DNA of 47,301 nt from an uncultured Bacteroidales bacterium (GCA_947306225.1 CAMZFW010000002.1:1-47301), one strand, 5' to 3'. Positions 22,701-28,383 are shown, counted from the stretch's first letter. The notes: generated by a model from the sequence alone, not told the origin. A program made the numbers and translations.

Positions 22701-23709
22701 TGGCATCCAGCCCATAGCTCGTCCGGCTGCCTTGCGCCAAGGTGACATAGTATTCACCGTTGCCATTAGCATATCTATTCAGGCTGTAGATACCCTGCAT
22801 GCTACCATCTGTCAGGGGATTTGTATGTTCTGCATGGGTATAGTTGAACATGGCATCGCTCTGGGGGTTGCACAGATACAGCCCGCCCTCGTTATCCGAA
22901 CGGTAGTAGGCACCACGGGCATACACGCTATTGTTCAAGCTGTATGCACCCGACTGGCTGCTGACCTGCCACATGGCGTACTTGGTATATTGCTCGGCTG
23001 TGACGACCATTGGCTCACCTGCCAAGTAGGGGTGGCTGGCATCTGCCACCACCGTCAGTGTCGGGTCGGCCGCCAAATAGCCCTGAGTATGCATGTTTGC
23101 CAATCGCTTGTCAGGTGTCAAGCTGCCGATATTCGACTCTTTCTTTTCAGCATATAGGCTCAAGGGCAGTGTTTCAGCGAAGGGTATACCACCATTGGCA
23201 TAGACACTGCTATGACCGTAGCTAATCGTCAACTGATCCAATGTCAACATAGGCGTAGCGTTCGTAGCATTGGTGCGTGTTACCGTAATAGCATTCGGGT
23301 TCGCCTCATTCATCTGATAGGTGAAATAGGTGCCATCGAGAGCTGTTGCTGTGTTGTTCGCAGTCAATGCCGTGGCTCCAAACTGCCATGATATAGTGGT
23401 ATTGGGGTCTACTCTGTCAGCCTGATAGGTGGCGACATAGCCGGGAACATCATAATAATAGTGATAAAAGTCTTCGCCCAACTGGTGCCACTGTTGCCAT
23501 GGGACGTAGTTGTCGTAGTCGTTCTCGGCATGGGCGTGGTCATCGTACACATACTTGTGGATATTGATGTCGGTATTCGCCACGTAGGTGATGAGCGATC
23601 CCTTCAGCGAGGCCCGCAGCGTGGCACTCTCGCCTTGACTGAGAGCCAGCCACGGCTGGTCTGCCAGCGCAGCATGGCTACCGTCGGCAAACTCCAAGAA
23701 AAGATTCAC
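7570..23709 (-). CDS. Giant surface protein, C-terminal portion (5379 codons), with T9SS type A sorting domain; probably the same gene as 23706-27404, split by a frame change
   Basis: One uninterrupted 16-kb frame. Contains GLUG-like motifs, ~35 VYGGG-type repeats, a short parallel beta-helix-like segment (GGAIHVGSGGLLRLENSVTIENN) and C-terminal VLDVKVYPNPTVAW...LPTGMYYLRVKTANGTVIKKIIKQ. The ORF-track start is GTG and there is no signal peptide. Confidence 0.9.
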   Translation of the reverse strand: MNLFLEFADGSHAALADQPWLALSQGESATLRASLKGSLITYVANTDINIHKYVYDDHAHAENDYDNYVPWQQWHQLGEDFYHYYYDVPGYVATYQADRVDPNTTISWQFGATALTANNTATALDGTYFTYQMNEANPNAITVTRTNATNATPMLTLDQLTISYGHSSVYANGGIPFAETLPLSLYAEKKESNIGSLTPDKRLANMHTQGYLAADPTLTVVADASHPYLAGEPMVVTAEQYTKYAMWQVSSQSGAYSLNNSVYARGAYYRSDNEGGLYLCNPQSDAMFNYTHAEHTNPLTDGSMQGIYSLNRYANGNGEYYVTLAQGSRTSYGLDANGVWQTVGYGNDGVNGYWSRRWKWEDAPLTPPDISMNPSGVVSLSHLQAGTEGLTYYYTTDGDDPSTSSNVWNPAEPVTLSEGQTIKAIAVLTGTQSEVNSFTAVRCAEPQMNGTTLTATEGDSLVLGVNQELETVHWNTEGAEGIVRYNQSSVRRSEYADYFRDGDVMEVVAYRHNMLESEPYYYTQNQHLNLAVESVTVGEVGADNTYSATITFNVTGSAQNGQNPQPQSYQIHYSYGPVGGSSSAEATFDGLTLTLNGLSGAQILTAHVAPREDFVDFYTQSEQLSQYIVPADYTGTLNQDANNVYLINNALDLMTVANTPSMWGSNYHFKVTADIDLTGINLPSIGAAQSSNNVVPEGAFAGYWDGDYNVISHVKNPLFATCSNAHVYNVIIEDFDNTNSGTMVGNSGAICGTAYGDTRIYNSGVLGESRVIGQNATGGIVGYLYGTSRVVNCYNYATVISISGNAGGIAGGQESGSTTGNRNNVVFNCMNYGNIVAGGYAAPILSGTVFTTNVGSNNNSSGFNTYNYFLSSITLNGTATYNCALAAEERFLTRFEFYRTVLNANLKKSGWWIYGTFDDVAGATSGDANMGKWVLDKNIAPYPIVKKKYSETETVSYDGDNNNTITRPKAIVYPSIVNPDYANEARIDSLPYRGKRLGTLTVTIQSDRSGYYPFEVQLPITDMDTTSYDYNYYKIQLPYFQDCYGLGSNIVTDGDEDLIVTGWKVMSVTGGTAGSYSESGDNAYNFADRNCTNKDIYTVSDRVFAQGGYYNVPEGVTAITIKAHWGRAIYLAEKKNDVSFTTGYAVNGVAFYGDACTMSGNKYYATVYGKQKEVCTSKSEAISKLSNNSNFTVYHQAIVLLTDFHDVAGGNGSDFYSSGNHNPFTITTVDEDNDHEPDHCLYQSYKQRMNVNPVRYDFIANLDVNIAGKPIGAATRTTGNPQLRGHFEITETAMAHYGQFEYDASESISKKNSPLILNGGVFEQIVTNNNKGESKKTLYIHLGGHVWFKMFSPGAHTNSQSSHKTNHCPVNVTGGEYEEFYLSGMFKSNVQNNTGATFYANGGRFGVYASGGQERIAGDVIVKVDHIIVDEFYGGGINPTSFIISGTTYKPFTGSIDVTIDNSLVGLYAGGPKFGAMEPNKTVTTHATGTIFGTYYGAGYGGTGLAIRQYMDETTDGVVSSSKWSTSMNNYHKGQYYNGTNSEIAGIDIDYKFEYMVRSGGYNGQVGRFYSYRAKLSKATTNDVFSTLNDCKVLGDYYGGGFVGSVLGTASSALNNCTIQGNVYAGGNSSTAPKAKVYDMVSSMPTYNATSVVFTIPDKPTPVEYTWTFMPGPYSNGSIQIDATKGEIYTSESLDDIGQANATDLTITGNTVVMGSVFGGGNLAEVAGNTTLNIGEETIATGEDLADHRPYIHRNVYGGGNVANVGTSTGLSNTIVNVYQGYMRSVYGGGNQGSIGGNTVVNMKGGFVGYAPVEQTVEPTGTETESTTVTVPTPIRPIIGRDKLFFGVYGGGFGVGTTVEGSSMVNVGDATAMTDSVMVFGSVYGGGEAGQVGGGYHRVVLKENDALTADHYYFDKSQEVPRYVRCVAGEARVDDREYYTFVQPTFGENSGTSVCVQTDGTMKTEIGGAVYGGGRGYYVALENDTVAMGTEVNFDRPTAGAVYGNTKVEIGTQSATTSSVSSVNEDMFAATEKLTIGSIPFFTPLDKAEEYGLIDKDSITSSPMGYWRQNLYVYDVDKLRYVPLTTGVNEAVNCNAATTTGSKTVNTSAEILDDEVLYFMPTGRVSVAGGGEKGRVYGSTVFANNILMGNTEADRYNATRGCTEVTIHSGRMGDMDDIDRVVSGDVYGAGLQADIDGTSSVTIDGTSANTWIRGDVYAGGCMGTNHAYNRASEDVDIDVTTATVTGGWLRNLHAASNLVELPKNGNSRMVFGTTDGNDDDLLVSESIYGGSGLSYMQGTTDVTVNSGHVGFIRQGYHINSEGEDLPLSTELNDPIIPNVDHVLSYEGNVYGGGYGPNAYVKKTKVTVNGGVIRNGVFGGGELAPVGEIVEEAGANTATYEYLTYDKSNGNDLTVATHYIKPAVEPGSQATMGIATDVVVNGGQMSGVYGGGRGYSSFLNVESTKPGTIMGSTSVYIGGGTIDSTNYQAALGGGNVYGGGLEGEVTGDTRVTIAGGEIVGRVFAGGRGYGDNMLRMLDEDEDIFDRASRHAGWVMGNTVLTVKDSNSIQPVVHYGVYGGGEGLKYKTVVRGTNKWDVVAVVDGNATVNIEGGTIGGGTTNADDPERGSYAGGRVASVNGYADMLVSGSSNVASVYGGNDISGKIECSENRSTQNVINNTLTTDSTYTYVRITGTPQVGNVFGGGNGQYPYYNDVAYTSRLYLEKPEQTKTYVDINTQGGRIGQVFGGGNSATVGTAQVFYRGTGYVDYLFAGGNSETVTDAASVTVLASSMTPASSSSVHVNYLFGGNNMATMTILPTLNLTQGVLGNVYGGGNMGAMMGNGSREDVFGNTVDWLSSYVLVNSNNVTVTGSLFGGCNNAAVGGRTYVDVRKTSTEGINMLFGGNDISEHVNAARVDVSGGTITKMFGGSNGYYDYRRNGNSWDVYEKSSESANPQSVGAYTGVRAYTGVRPYEAQSESQPVAINTVGSPTVGATLVNVWGGTINNNIYGGGYAGDCGTTHVVVNDTAHWDEANAADDPLGRTNGGNATINGKIFGGGYGDIASLGTATPHVGNVTECATTDLYNVTTLRDAYAYGGGEAGDVQDAVINVHEGWNQPLTALYGGCYGSDVKGAATVNMYCLEPQSGYNVTTLYGGNDYTGTVNRSVVNIYDGRYDRLFGAGNGKYVYTNGITPPNSQYPTVNFYNGTMVGNLYGGGEQGTCFVGDSTTRHYLADDYAHVVVNIHGGTFLKDVFAGAVGDENNPRQLVYGLKQLNMDGGEVYNSIYGGSESVGDGYAHVECTTGNTTKRPSSILNLTGGTVHNNVYGGGYLGQVHGSVYVNVGSDAVDKSPVWTNSYNGTANAYQDYKPTLVEGDASTGNELIRRNLYLGASIYNGANWGEAGTNVYFNTPGFFGGESRIYVDGYGYNTSGSDNGSSMPEMDIYYSLIGAGTSCEGGDEERHILVRNYGERNGCETSKTLFSIQRADTVRLQNTAIKLIGDQDAMSAYPSNRYSVNRVKSLRLQDYNVLEIDEPIARTEELLFLTGDDGNGHGRILTASNNATELAAMRPVNPDACNADRCTLLASAVNPTDRRYSAILVNNGVAIDIADEGGAYGPVNGYGFLLSESGYKAVATARAKTTNLNEDDGGFFSCCDENTYMSNGAYSEGEFEFVNNETSNPTYRTWKAGTPNVPEHTKRKVTIVAHSNIDPDLNNKPFNTALMDNEEHVVFGLAKGTIELPSTVAGHYYAIQNGVYTGQNSEMILTTGAYKPTNFAEATGAVSGNWVTIPGTTADANAVQSLINDDPSRKFGLLMTGGGNFQPDNDGITTTAVISANEYYAQSGSYRTTAVATGSASEVMPQLDFYLAYSPNFATTTFGEVTFTLTEYAPSSDPTNPAPVVVGYIDINVTITTIINEFRDQKYDVVAMHNDFGQNEYTRKLVLPASMQRRHLYLTSVKWKPENNPISVSGKTYTPSGVQDGNTMFYLTSGTTGELGPTHFGLKLEPTEHISQTLTTTLGWYSIDAPVLDVYDQSGKSEQSSAYSGSNNDSEIAVGGADLEQLVALESHLTNEYTGSRGQFVGVLDGRSSAAIDLSLLFDGSAFYAEPKGTCRGEVVMRFDYWNGNTHQGHFDVTVYVRVRENGDTIYLASAETLSRTVNGTTYYSISHCDDTGDPDRGKTPGKYIQSFSSAFLDGIYEAGDVLCILDQLDITDNQSLRGLDYNYIPVVRYEGHHHEYPGRECAYRGTMINVGENGILSTDNVIFDGSMVSRYQSAPNTPHPVDTLRAYAPIFEVSNGGVLNLGNNTMVQNNYNASTSGTLGGAIHVGSGGLLRLENSVTIENNLVAADVSTGAVHVDGGTMLLGVAKKGTEVHIEDNYHLPTNNTFKDDNDEVSIPDGLAKGNVYLTRRSVDGSDIADAQSDMILFESELATNTRIGISKDFPGATSRDTIRIAQVSSSHLQYAQRAYNNENFFNDGTDGKVFFNSTISTKTLYFQRCATFRKQLYGESLSYIVQQNGTPVMLQNGNQYPVLSYQWNQYAACPDETDSLIYQVHGGFYPYTYNWEWGTNADNMSSYREYTTPYTHDAINADLAQNNFDKATESNRDAGELHGMLLSGGNGGDFYYRVTASDLAGCQLTKNVKVVMTHQDSPAGITLTNHINGNEYAWGDTTGSVVHVASRNFRGIHLIAQVVPDPGWGGVDGYLSATATTPDVTLTETGTLLCPGDAVRLIATASDDNHNFIQWDFDPYDRNNTVFVMPHVVNDVHINAYFGPKDYWKNVVISQPNGVTYDYNGDVHIYDADGLAWLISLTNGLNGQQIRDFYFNTVYIHNPNSTSSDEGSKDGESTAAAYNYDMKAHLWTPMGNAQHRFMGKLRVDDGVTISGILVDEPRMDHAGFFAYLDSADIDGLHIQKSLFHGSQYVGGIAAEAVNSNITNSSVADTGRVEGSPDITTIITANYASGGLVGTANNSTINNCNAAAKYMGATIYNGGILGVGQDVDVSNSCVMSRPRMSSLYSSGIVGSVTGTDVGSKSHGGSRIANNYVRFVGPENPLNRVGGLVGFARNTTMENNYVYGSTQGGVLTGAIGAVLDRGVTVSNCYYELGSNEAPFGYSGTSNHTTGVTTFNGMGNQVMMADRVDGSNNLTLALNRWVRDHAGEGFATWRSDLEGTNNGYPHFGEPDMVPIYENIIYETCDSLTLAGETLTESGVYEFHVVDSADFVDSTVILTLTVNYSSLTQLEDTVLMGEDYEAYGFHLSATEIDLLREAAQEGEVVTVVVSDTLQTVHSCDSIVTLYLTVNMRGGDQPPAVLDVKVYPNPTVAWVTVEADEMQMIELYDGVSRCIDRRMVEDGSSKLDLTNLPTGMYYLRVKTANGTVIKKIIKQ
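13700..18900 (-). repeat. Degenerate protein repeat region: about 35 VYGGG(N/E/Y/R)xG units spaced roughly 50 aa apart
   Basis: e.g. RNVYGGGNVANVGTST, RSVYGGGNQGSIGGNT, GSVYGGGEAGQVGGGYH, GQVFGGGNSATVGTAQ, GNVYGGGNMGAMMGN, NNIYGGGYAGDCGTTH, NNVYGGGYLGQVHGSV. Counted by eye; boundaries approximate. Confidence 0.88.
14800..14841. repeat. REP-like GTACGCCC inverted/direct repeat embedded in the giant ORF
   Basis: ggggcgtac(14800-14808)ccctgtgtacgccc(to 14822)tcacccccgtgtacgcccc(14831-14841); encodes GAYTGVRAYTGVRPYE. Confidence 0.6.
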
Positions 23710-26700
23710 CCATCAACTGAGAACTCCTGCCCACCAGGATAGGCGACCAAGTCGGTACGGTAAGCCACTGCCAGCTCCAAGTTCTCACCATTGAAATCGG
23801 TAGTAACGGTCCACTGGTCGGCACTCTTGTCAAATGCTAGATAATAGACATCCTCACCCACTGTGGTAGAGAGGTAATATTTGCCGGTATTGTCTGGATT
23901 GGCGGCATTGGGTTCGCCAGTCCACAACCACTCTTTGGCATCGTTAATATGGGTTGTACCATACACGCCTCCATTAGCATCAAACGTCAAATACGACGCA
24001 GTAGCCTCGTTGAAGAGTTTGGATGCATTAGAGGTAATATCATTGGAGCATCGCCACAAGAATGTTGCATCAATATCATGGTCGTTGTGCACTATATGGT
24101 CGTTTCCCGTGTTCAGTAGCATCATGTTGGTGTCGGCGGCCTCAGGGATATGGCTCTCAACACGGTCTTGGTCGAGATAGCAAAAGGTCAGCATCAAGCT
24201 GTTGGGATAGTAGCTCTCCACAGGCGATGCCGCATAACCGTTATTCTCCTCGTTGGGGAATGCCTTAGCCTTCAACACCAACACTCCTTCGAGCGAGATT
24301 GGTTCGGAATATAGGGTGCTGGTGGTTGTCGGTAGCGAACCGTCGGTAGTATAATATATAGAATAGCCCGAGGTAACGCTGTTGTCGCTCATACCCAGGG
24401 TGGCATAGCCATTCTCAGCCACAATCTGCAGCGGCAGCACAGCGGTGTGTTCATATACTAGCACGTCGGACATGAGCATGTTTGACGCATAGGCGCGGCA
24501 CTGGAGGGTGCCGGCATGGCTCAGTTCGAAGGGACCGCTGTAGAGTGTGGAGCCGTCGCCCATGGGGTTGGCCGAAGGGGCTTCTGACGCCATTGTATAA
24601 TAAAGGGTGGCATCGGGAGTGGTGGTACCGAGTGTGACCAAATTGTTGTTGGCACTCGATGTGGCAGTAGGCATAGCCACCTTTTCGGCGGCAAACTCCT
24701 TAGTCGCCGACTGACCCAATGTGCTGTGGTCGCCCGTACCCTCTTTCCATACGCGCAGCATGTCGCCCTCATGGAGGGTGATGGCTGTGGTGCCATCGAC
24801 ATATACGTCAGCCGTGCTCCATTCGTCCGAACCGACAGCCTTCATCTGATAATGTAGGCTACCCGTAATAAAGGGACGCACATCGGTCAGTGTCACATTT
24901 CCCTCATTGTCCATCGCAATGTCGGGCGGCAGCAGGGTGGGTACCACCAGCTGCCAGCGGGAGGTGCGGTAATAATCCTCAGAGAAGGATGCAGATGTGG
25001 CATCACCGCCTGTACCTTGGATATGTTCGCTGCCCTTGCTATTGACCAGACGCAGGGTGGCACCCTCTTGCAGGCTGCCGCCCTGAGGCACCAACGAGGC
25101 AGCGACACCATCGTTCAGCATATAGGGACGTATGGTAAAATAGGTATTGGTGCCATCGCTATATGGGGTAATGACAAACTCGTGCTGGTCGGTAGTGGTC
25201 ATGCCACCGTAGGTGACGGCCGATTGGTCGTTCACGTAGTTGCTTGTGGTGGATGAGGCAGTGAGCATTTGGTCGAGCGTCATATTCTTCAAATCGTAAG
25301 TGAGGTGCCCCGTGTTAAAGGTGAGTTGGAAGAGACGTTGGGGTGTGGCATCCTCCGAGAGATAGGGCACATCGCCTTCAGTGGCGGTAAGGAAATGCCG
25401 TGTGCCGCCCGCGGCCTGATGTTCGGCATAGTTGGCTAGTAGATAGTAGCCGCCCGAGACGAAGGGCGAAACTGTGGTGCCGTCGCTATTCAGTGCTGTA
25501 AGGGTAGTGGCACCCTGCTCAGCATAGACTACCAACGGTTGGCTTGCCGCAGTGCGGCTTTCAGTAATCGTCTCGCCATGACTACCAGTGTTGGTAATGG
25601 TGTAGGTGGCCTCGACCCACAGGCGTGCCCGCTGAGGCAGACCGACATCACCGACACGCCCTATTGTATTGATGGCTTCGGCTCCGCTGAGGGCTGCCGT
25701 TCCTAACGCCAACCCGCTACCATCGGCCTCGTCGTATTCCAGATGCCAAAGGTATTGGATATAGTCGGCGCTGGGGGTATTGTTCACGCCGTTGGAAGCC
25801 ACGCTCTGATAGGGGAGGTCGCGATGCGAGGCATAGGACTGTCGAGTTCGGGCATAGTAGGTGAAGTCGGCCACGTCGTTGGTCTCATCTGTATAGGAGT
25901 AGTGATCGTGGGCTGGCAGTTGATAGGTTGTCACCGTCACACGGGGAGTGACCCGCAGGCTGCAGGCAGCGTCGCCATTAGCGAGGGCGAGCCATGCGGT
26001 CTCGTCGCCACCATTCTTGACAGCACTCAACTCAAAACGGGTGATTTCGTCGTAGGTACCACCTTCGGCATGGAGTTTGCCCACCATGTAGGTGTTGTAG
26101 TACTCCATATCGGTAATGGGTCTCGAAAGCCGCCATGCGCCACCGTCGTAGCTCAGGCGGTTGCCGTCGACATCCTGCAATAGATGGCTTATAGGATGTA
26201 TGCGCCACCGTTTGGCATGGGTGGTGTTGGTGTGGGCGGTGAGGTCGGAGGCAACGTAATATTTCGTCGTCCCGATTTGTTGGTACAATCGGTTCTCGTT
26301 GTCTAGTCGCCATAGACAGCTGTAGTTGAATGTCGTGTCATTCAGCAACTGACGATTGTTGTCGAGCGACAAATAGTGATGCGTCGTCACTCCAGCCTCT
26401 GACGCACTATGTTGGACGACGAAGAAGCCTGAATACTGGTTGTCGACACTCACCATTGGCGATGGGAACATCTCGGCCGACGACAAGTCGTCTGGGTTGG
26501 GACCCGCAACCATCTTGAACACGTCGCCTGTCAGCGTAGAGGGCACAGGGGCACCTAACGAGCCTGATGCAAGAACCATATTGTAGCTGTTCGCATCACC
26601 GGGTACAGGGCATAACAACGTGTCGGAGGCACCCACTATGCCGTGATTGATATAGATGTACGAACCCAGCTCAGAATAGAGGGTGCCGGAGGTGGGTACC

Positions 26701-27404
26701 TCGGGACTTGAGCCTGATGCCGCTGCATAATGCACATAGTCGACAATGACAGGGGGATTATACCGGTTGGTGGACTTCGACACATTCTCCGAAGGGAATT
26801 TCTCGCCACCGAACACGCGGAAGTTATAGGTGGTGTAGTATTCTGTCACCGCCAACGTGCCGCCCGTCACGGCATCACTGCTGACCGTAGACTCGGAGCC
26901 CACGGCATAGCGCACCGTTGTGGAACCGCCAGTATTGGGGTTGGTCACCGTGAAGATATGATTGGATATGCTGGTATAATTGGCCGTCACCGTGGGTGCA
27001 TTGTAACGCTCGATGAGATAAGATGCTCCTTCTGACCACTCGGGAGTGTCACCATTCAAATGCATAGCCCAAACATAGACTGTCGTGCCATGGGGCATGC
27101 CTGCTACCGAAAGCTCGGAGCCCTGCAGCCCTTCCTCATCAGCGAGGTCTTGAGTGGTGATGTTCCCATCGGTAGACCAATAATAAGTGTCATACGTATT
27201 AACGGAACAACTCAGCGTCAGTGTCTCTGCCGAATAGTTTGGCGTGATTGTCACCGTGGGTTGTGTTTGAGCCAACACGGTACCCGCCGAGAGCGAAAGC
27301 ACCATCACCCCTGCAATGACAACTTTTTTCAGTGTGGCGTGGCAAATTGCTGCCCACTGACCTCTTAAAACATCAAATCCATTCATAATATTGAACAATT
27401 TCAT
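23706..27404 (-). CDS. Giant surface protein, N-terminal portion (1232 codons) with signal peptide; ends at the frame break
   Basis: LKKVVIAGVMVLSLSAGTVLAQ signal peptide; chitobiase-C-like segments such as SGYSIYYTTDGSLPTTTSTLYSEPISLEGVLVLKAKAF, matching the style of YYYTTDGDDPSTSSNVWNPAEPVTLSEGQTIKAIAVL in the downstream ORF; no C-terminal sorting signal. Confidence 0.86.
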   Translation of the reverse strand: MKLFNIMNGFDVLRGQWAAICHATLKKVVIAGVMVLSLSAGTVLAQTQPTVTITPNYSAETLTLSCSVNTYDTYYWSTDGNITTQDLADEEGLQGSELSVAGMPHGTTVYVWAMHLNGDTPEWSEGASYLIERYNAPTVTANYTSISNHIFTVTNPNTGGSTTVRYAVGSESTVSSDAVTGGTLAVTEYYTTYNFRVFGGEKFPSENVSKSTNRYNPPVIVDYVHYAAASGSSPEVPTSGTLYSELGSYIYINHGIVGASDTLLCPVPGDANSYNMVLASGSLGAPVPSTLTGDVFKMVAGPNPDDLSSAEMFPSPMVSVDNQYSGFFVVQHSASEAGVTTHHYLSLDNNRQLLNDTTFNYSCLWRLDNENRLYQQIGTTKYYVASDLTAHTNTTHAKRWRIHPISHLLQDVDGNRLSYDGGAWRLSRPITDMEYYNTYMVGKLHAEGGTYDEITRFELSAVKNGGDETAWLALANGDAACSLRVTPRVTVTTYQLPAHDHYSYTDETNDVADFTYYARTRQSYASHRDLPYQSVASNGVNNTPSADYIQYLWHLEYDEADGSGLALGTAALSGAEAINTIGRVGDVGLPQRARLWVEATYTITNTGSHGETITESRTAASQPLVVYAEQGATTLTALNSDGTTVSPFVSGGYYLLANYAEHQAAGGTRHFLTATEGDVPYLSEDATPQRLFQLTFNTGHLTYDLKNMTLDQMLTASSTTSNYVNDQSAVTYGGMTTTDQHEFVITPYSDGTNTYFTIRPYMLNDGVAASLVPQGGSLQEGATLRLVNSKGSEHIQGTGGDATSASFSEDYYRTSRWQLVVPTLLPPDIAMDNEGNVTLTDVRPFITGSLHYQMKAVGSDEWSTADVYVDGTTAITLHEGDMLRVWKEGTGDHSTLGQSATKEFAAEKVAMPTATSSANNNLVTLGTTTPDATLYYTMASEAPSANPMGDGSTLYSGPFELSHAGTLQCRAYASNMLMSDVLVYEHTAVLPLQIVAENGYATLGMSDNSVTSGYSIYYTTDGSLPTTTSTLYSEPISLEGVLVLKAKAFPNEENNGYAASPVESYYPNSLMLTFCYLDQDRVESHIPEAADTNMMLLNTGNDHIVHNDHDIDATFLWRCSNDITSNASKLFNEATASYLTFDANGGVYGTTHINDAKEWLWTGEPNAANPDNTGKYYLSTTVGEDVYYLAFDKSADQWTVTTDFNGENLELAVAYRTDLVAYPGGQEFSVDG

Positions 27405-27473
27405 GGTAGTATTGTAGTTTTAAATAGTTCTTTTTTAGTTTAAAATAAACCTATTTTTTGAAATAATAAAATG

Positions 27474-27481
27474 CAAAATTA
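27474..27481 (-). promoter_or_regulatory. Bacteroidetes-type -7 element (TAATTTTG) upstream of the giant surface gene
   Basis: + strand caaaatta = TAATTTTG on minus strand, ~70 bp upstream of the ATG at 27404. Confidence 0.42.
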
Positions 27482-27601
27482 CATTTTTTTTCCGACATAT
27501 TCTAATAACTATTTTTGTTTTTTTATTAATAAACTTTCATTTTCAACTCCCAAATTTTGTTTTTCACTCCCCAAAATAGAGTTTTCGCCCTTTATACAGC
27601 A

Positions 27602-27873
27602 TTTTCGGATGCAAAAGTACTCAAAAGGATTGTCTCCGCTACCGCATCTTACCGCATCTTACCGCATCCTACCGAAACTTACCGCATTTTACCGCTTTCT
27701 ACCGCATCTTACCGCATTTTACCGATTGGGGGGTCGTTTGCCGTCGCCTGGACGGCAAACGAACGGCAAACGATCGGTTAGCGAACGGTTAAGTGCTAGA
27801 GTCGCGCAGTCGGGGAAAAAAGTTGTTGCGTGGGCAATAATAGGGCCTCTCAGCCGTTATTTGGCAGAAAAAT
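27602..27873 (+). repeat. 272-bp intergenic repeat element, copy 2
   Basis: Gapless match to 4110-4381, same strand, about 13 mismatches; ends at the likely start codon of the next gene (ATG 27872-27874). Confidence 0.93.
27639..27728 (+). repeat. Nine tandem 10-bp units (YTACCGCATY) within the 272-bp element copy 2
   Basis: Same nine-unit order as 4147-4236, including the deviant units ctaccgaaac (unit 4) and ttaccgcttt (unit 6). Confidence 0.95.
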
Positions 27874-28249
27874 GTCTATAGGCATGAATAGGCTGTCGCA
27901 CATAATGGTCACACTTTCGACACTGATGCTGCTGCTGTTTGGCACTGGCGGCATCGGGTGGCAACGCTGTTCCTGCACAGGAAAGGTGAGTCTGGTGCTG
28001 CCTGCACAGCAAGGATGCTGCAGCAGAGGCAGCAGCTGCATGACAGTGACTATCTCACACCTATCAGCCGCCGACCTTCAGACGGAGGGAGCCGCACTGC
28101 CACAAGTGGAGGTGCATATCTTGACAGACAATCTCTTGCTGTCGGAGACGACTCCCCTACCCTGCCTTGACGACACACCGGCGGCAGGGCATGCCTACTG
28201 GTACCCGCCCGGATGGGTGGCAACGCAAAGCATGGTGATGAGGGTTTGA
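27872..28249 (+). CDS. Cys-rich small exported protein upstream of TonB receptor (resembles the HYC_CC_PP family)
   Basis: From ATG 27872: MSIGMNRLSHIMVTLSTLMLLLFGTGGIGWQRCSCTGKVSLVLPAQQGCCSRGSSCM...; C-x-C and CC...C pattern and position before a heavy-metal-type TonB receptor. The track start at 27830 would lie inside the repeat element. Confidence 0.68.
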   Translation: MSIGMNRLSHIMVTLSTLMLLLFGTGGIGWQRCSCTGKVSLVLPAQQGCCSRGSSCMTVTISHLSAADLQTEGAALPQVEVHILTDNLLLSETTPLPCLDDTPAAGHAYWYPPGWVATQSMVMRV

Positions 28250-28265
28250 CACTATTCTGCAGATG

Positions 28266-28348
28266 CGTTAATTCGTTAACGTGTTAATATGTTAGTCTAA
28301 AAGATTCCCGCATTAACACATTAACACATTCCCACATTAACACATTCA
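28266..28348. repeat. CGTTAACGTGTTAATATG / CATTAACACATTAACACATTC intergenic repeat with inverted arms
   Basis: gttaattcgttaacgtgttaatatgttagtctaaaagattcccgcattaacacattaacacattcccacattaacacattc. Confidence 0.68.
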
Positions 28349-28383
28349 AAGAAACCAATTGTCAAACCTTATTTCAAATTTCA

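Noticed and set aside
23706-23709. Canonical programmed -1 ribosomal frameshift signal
   Set aside because: No X-XXY-YYZ slippery heptamer at the junction (sequence is GATGGGTGAATC). Retained only as one of several explanations in the frame-break finding.
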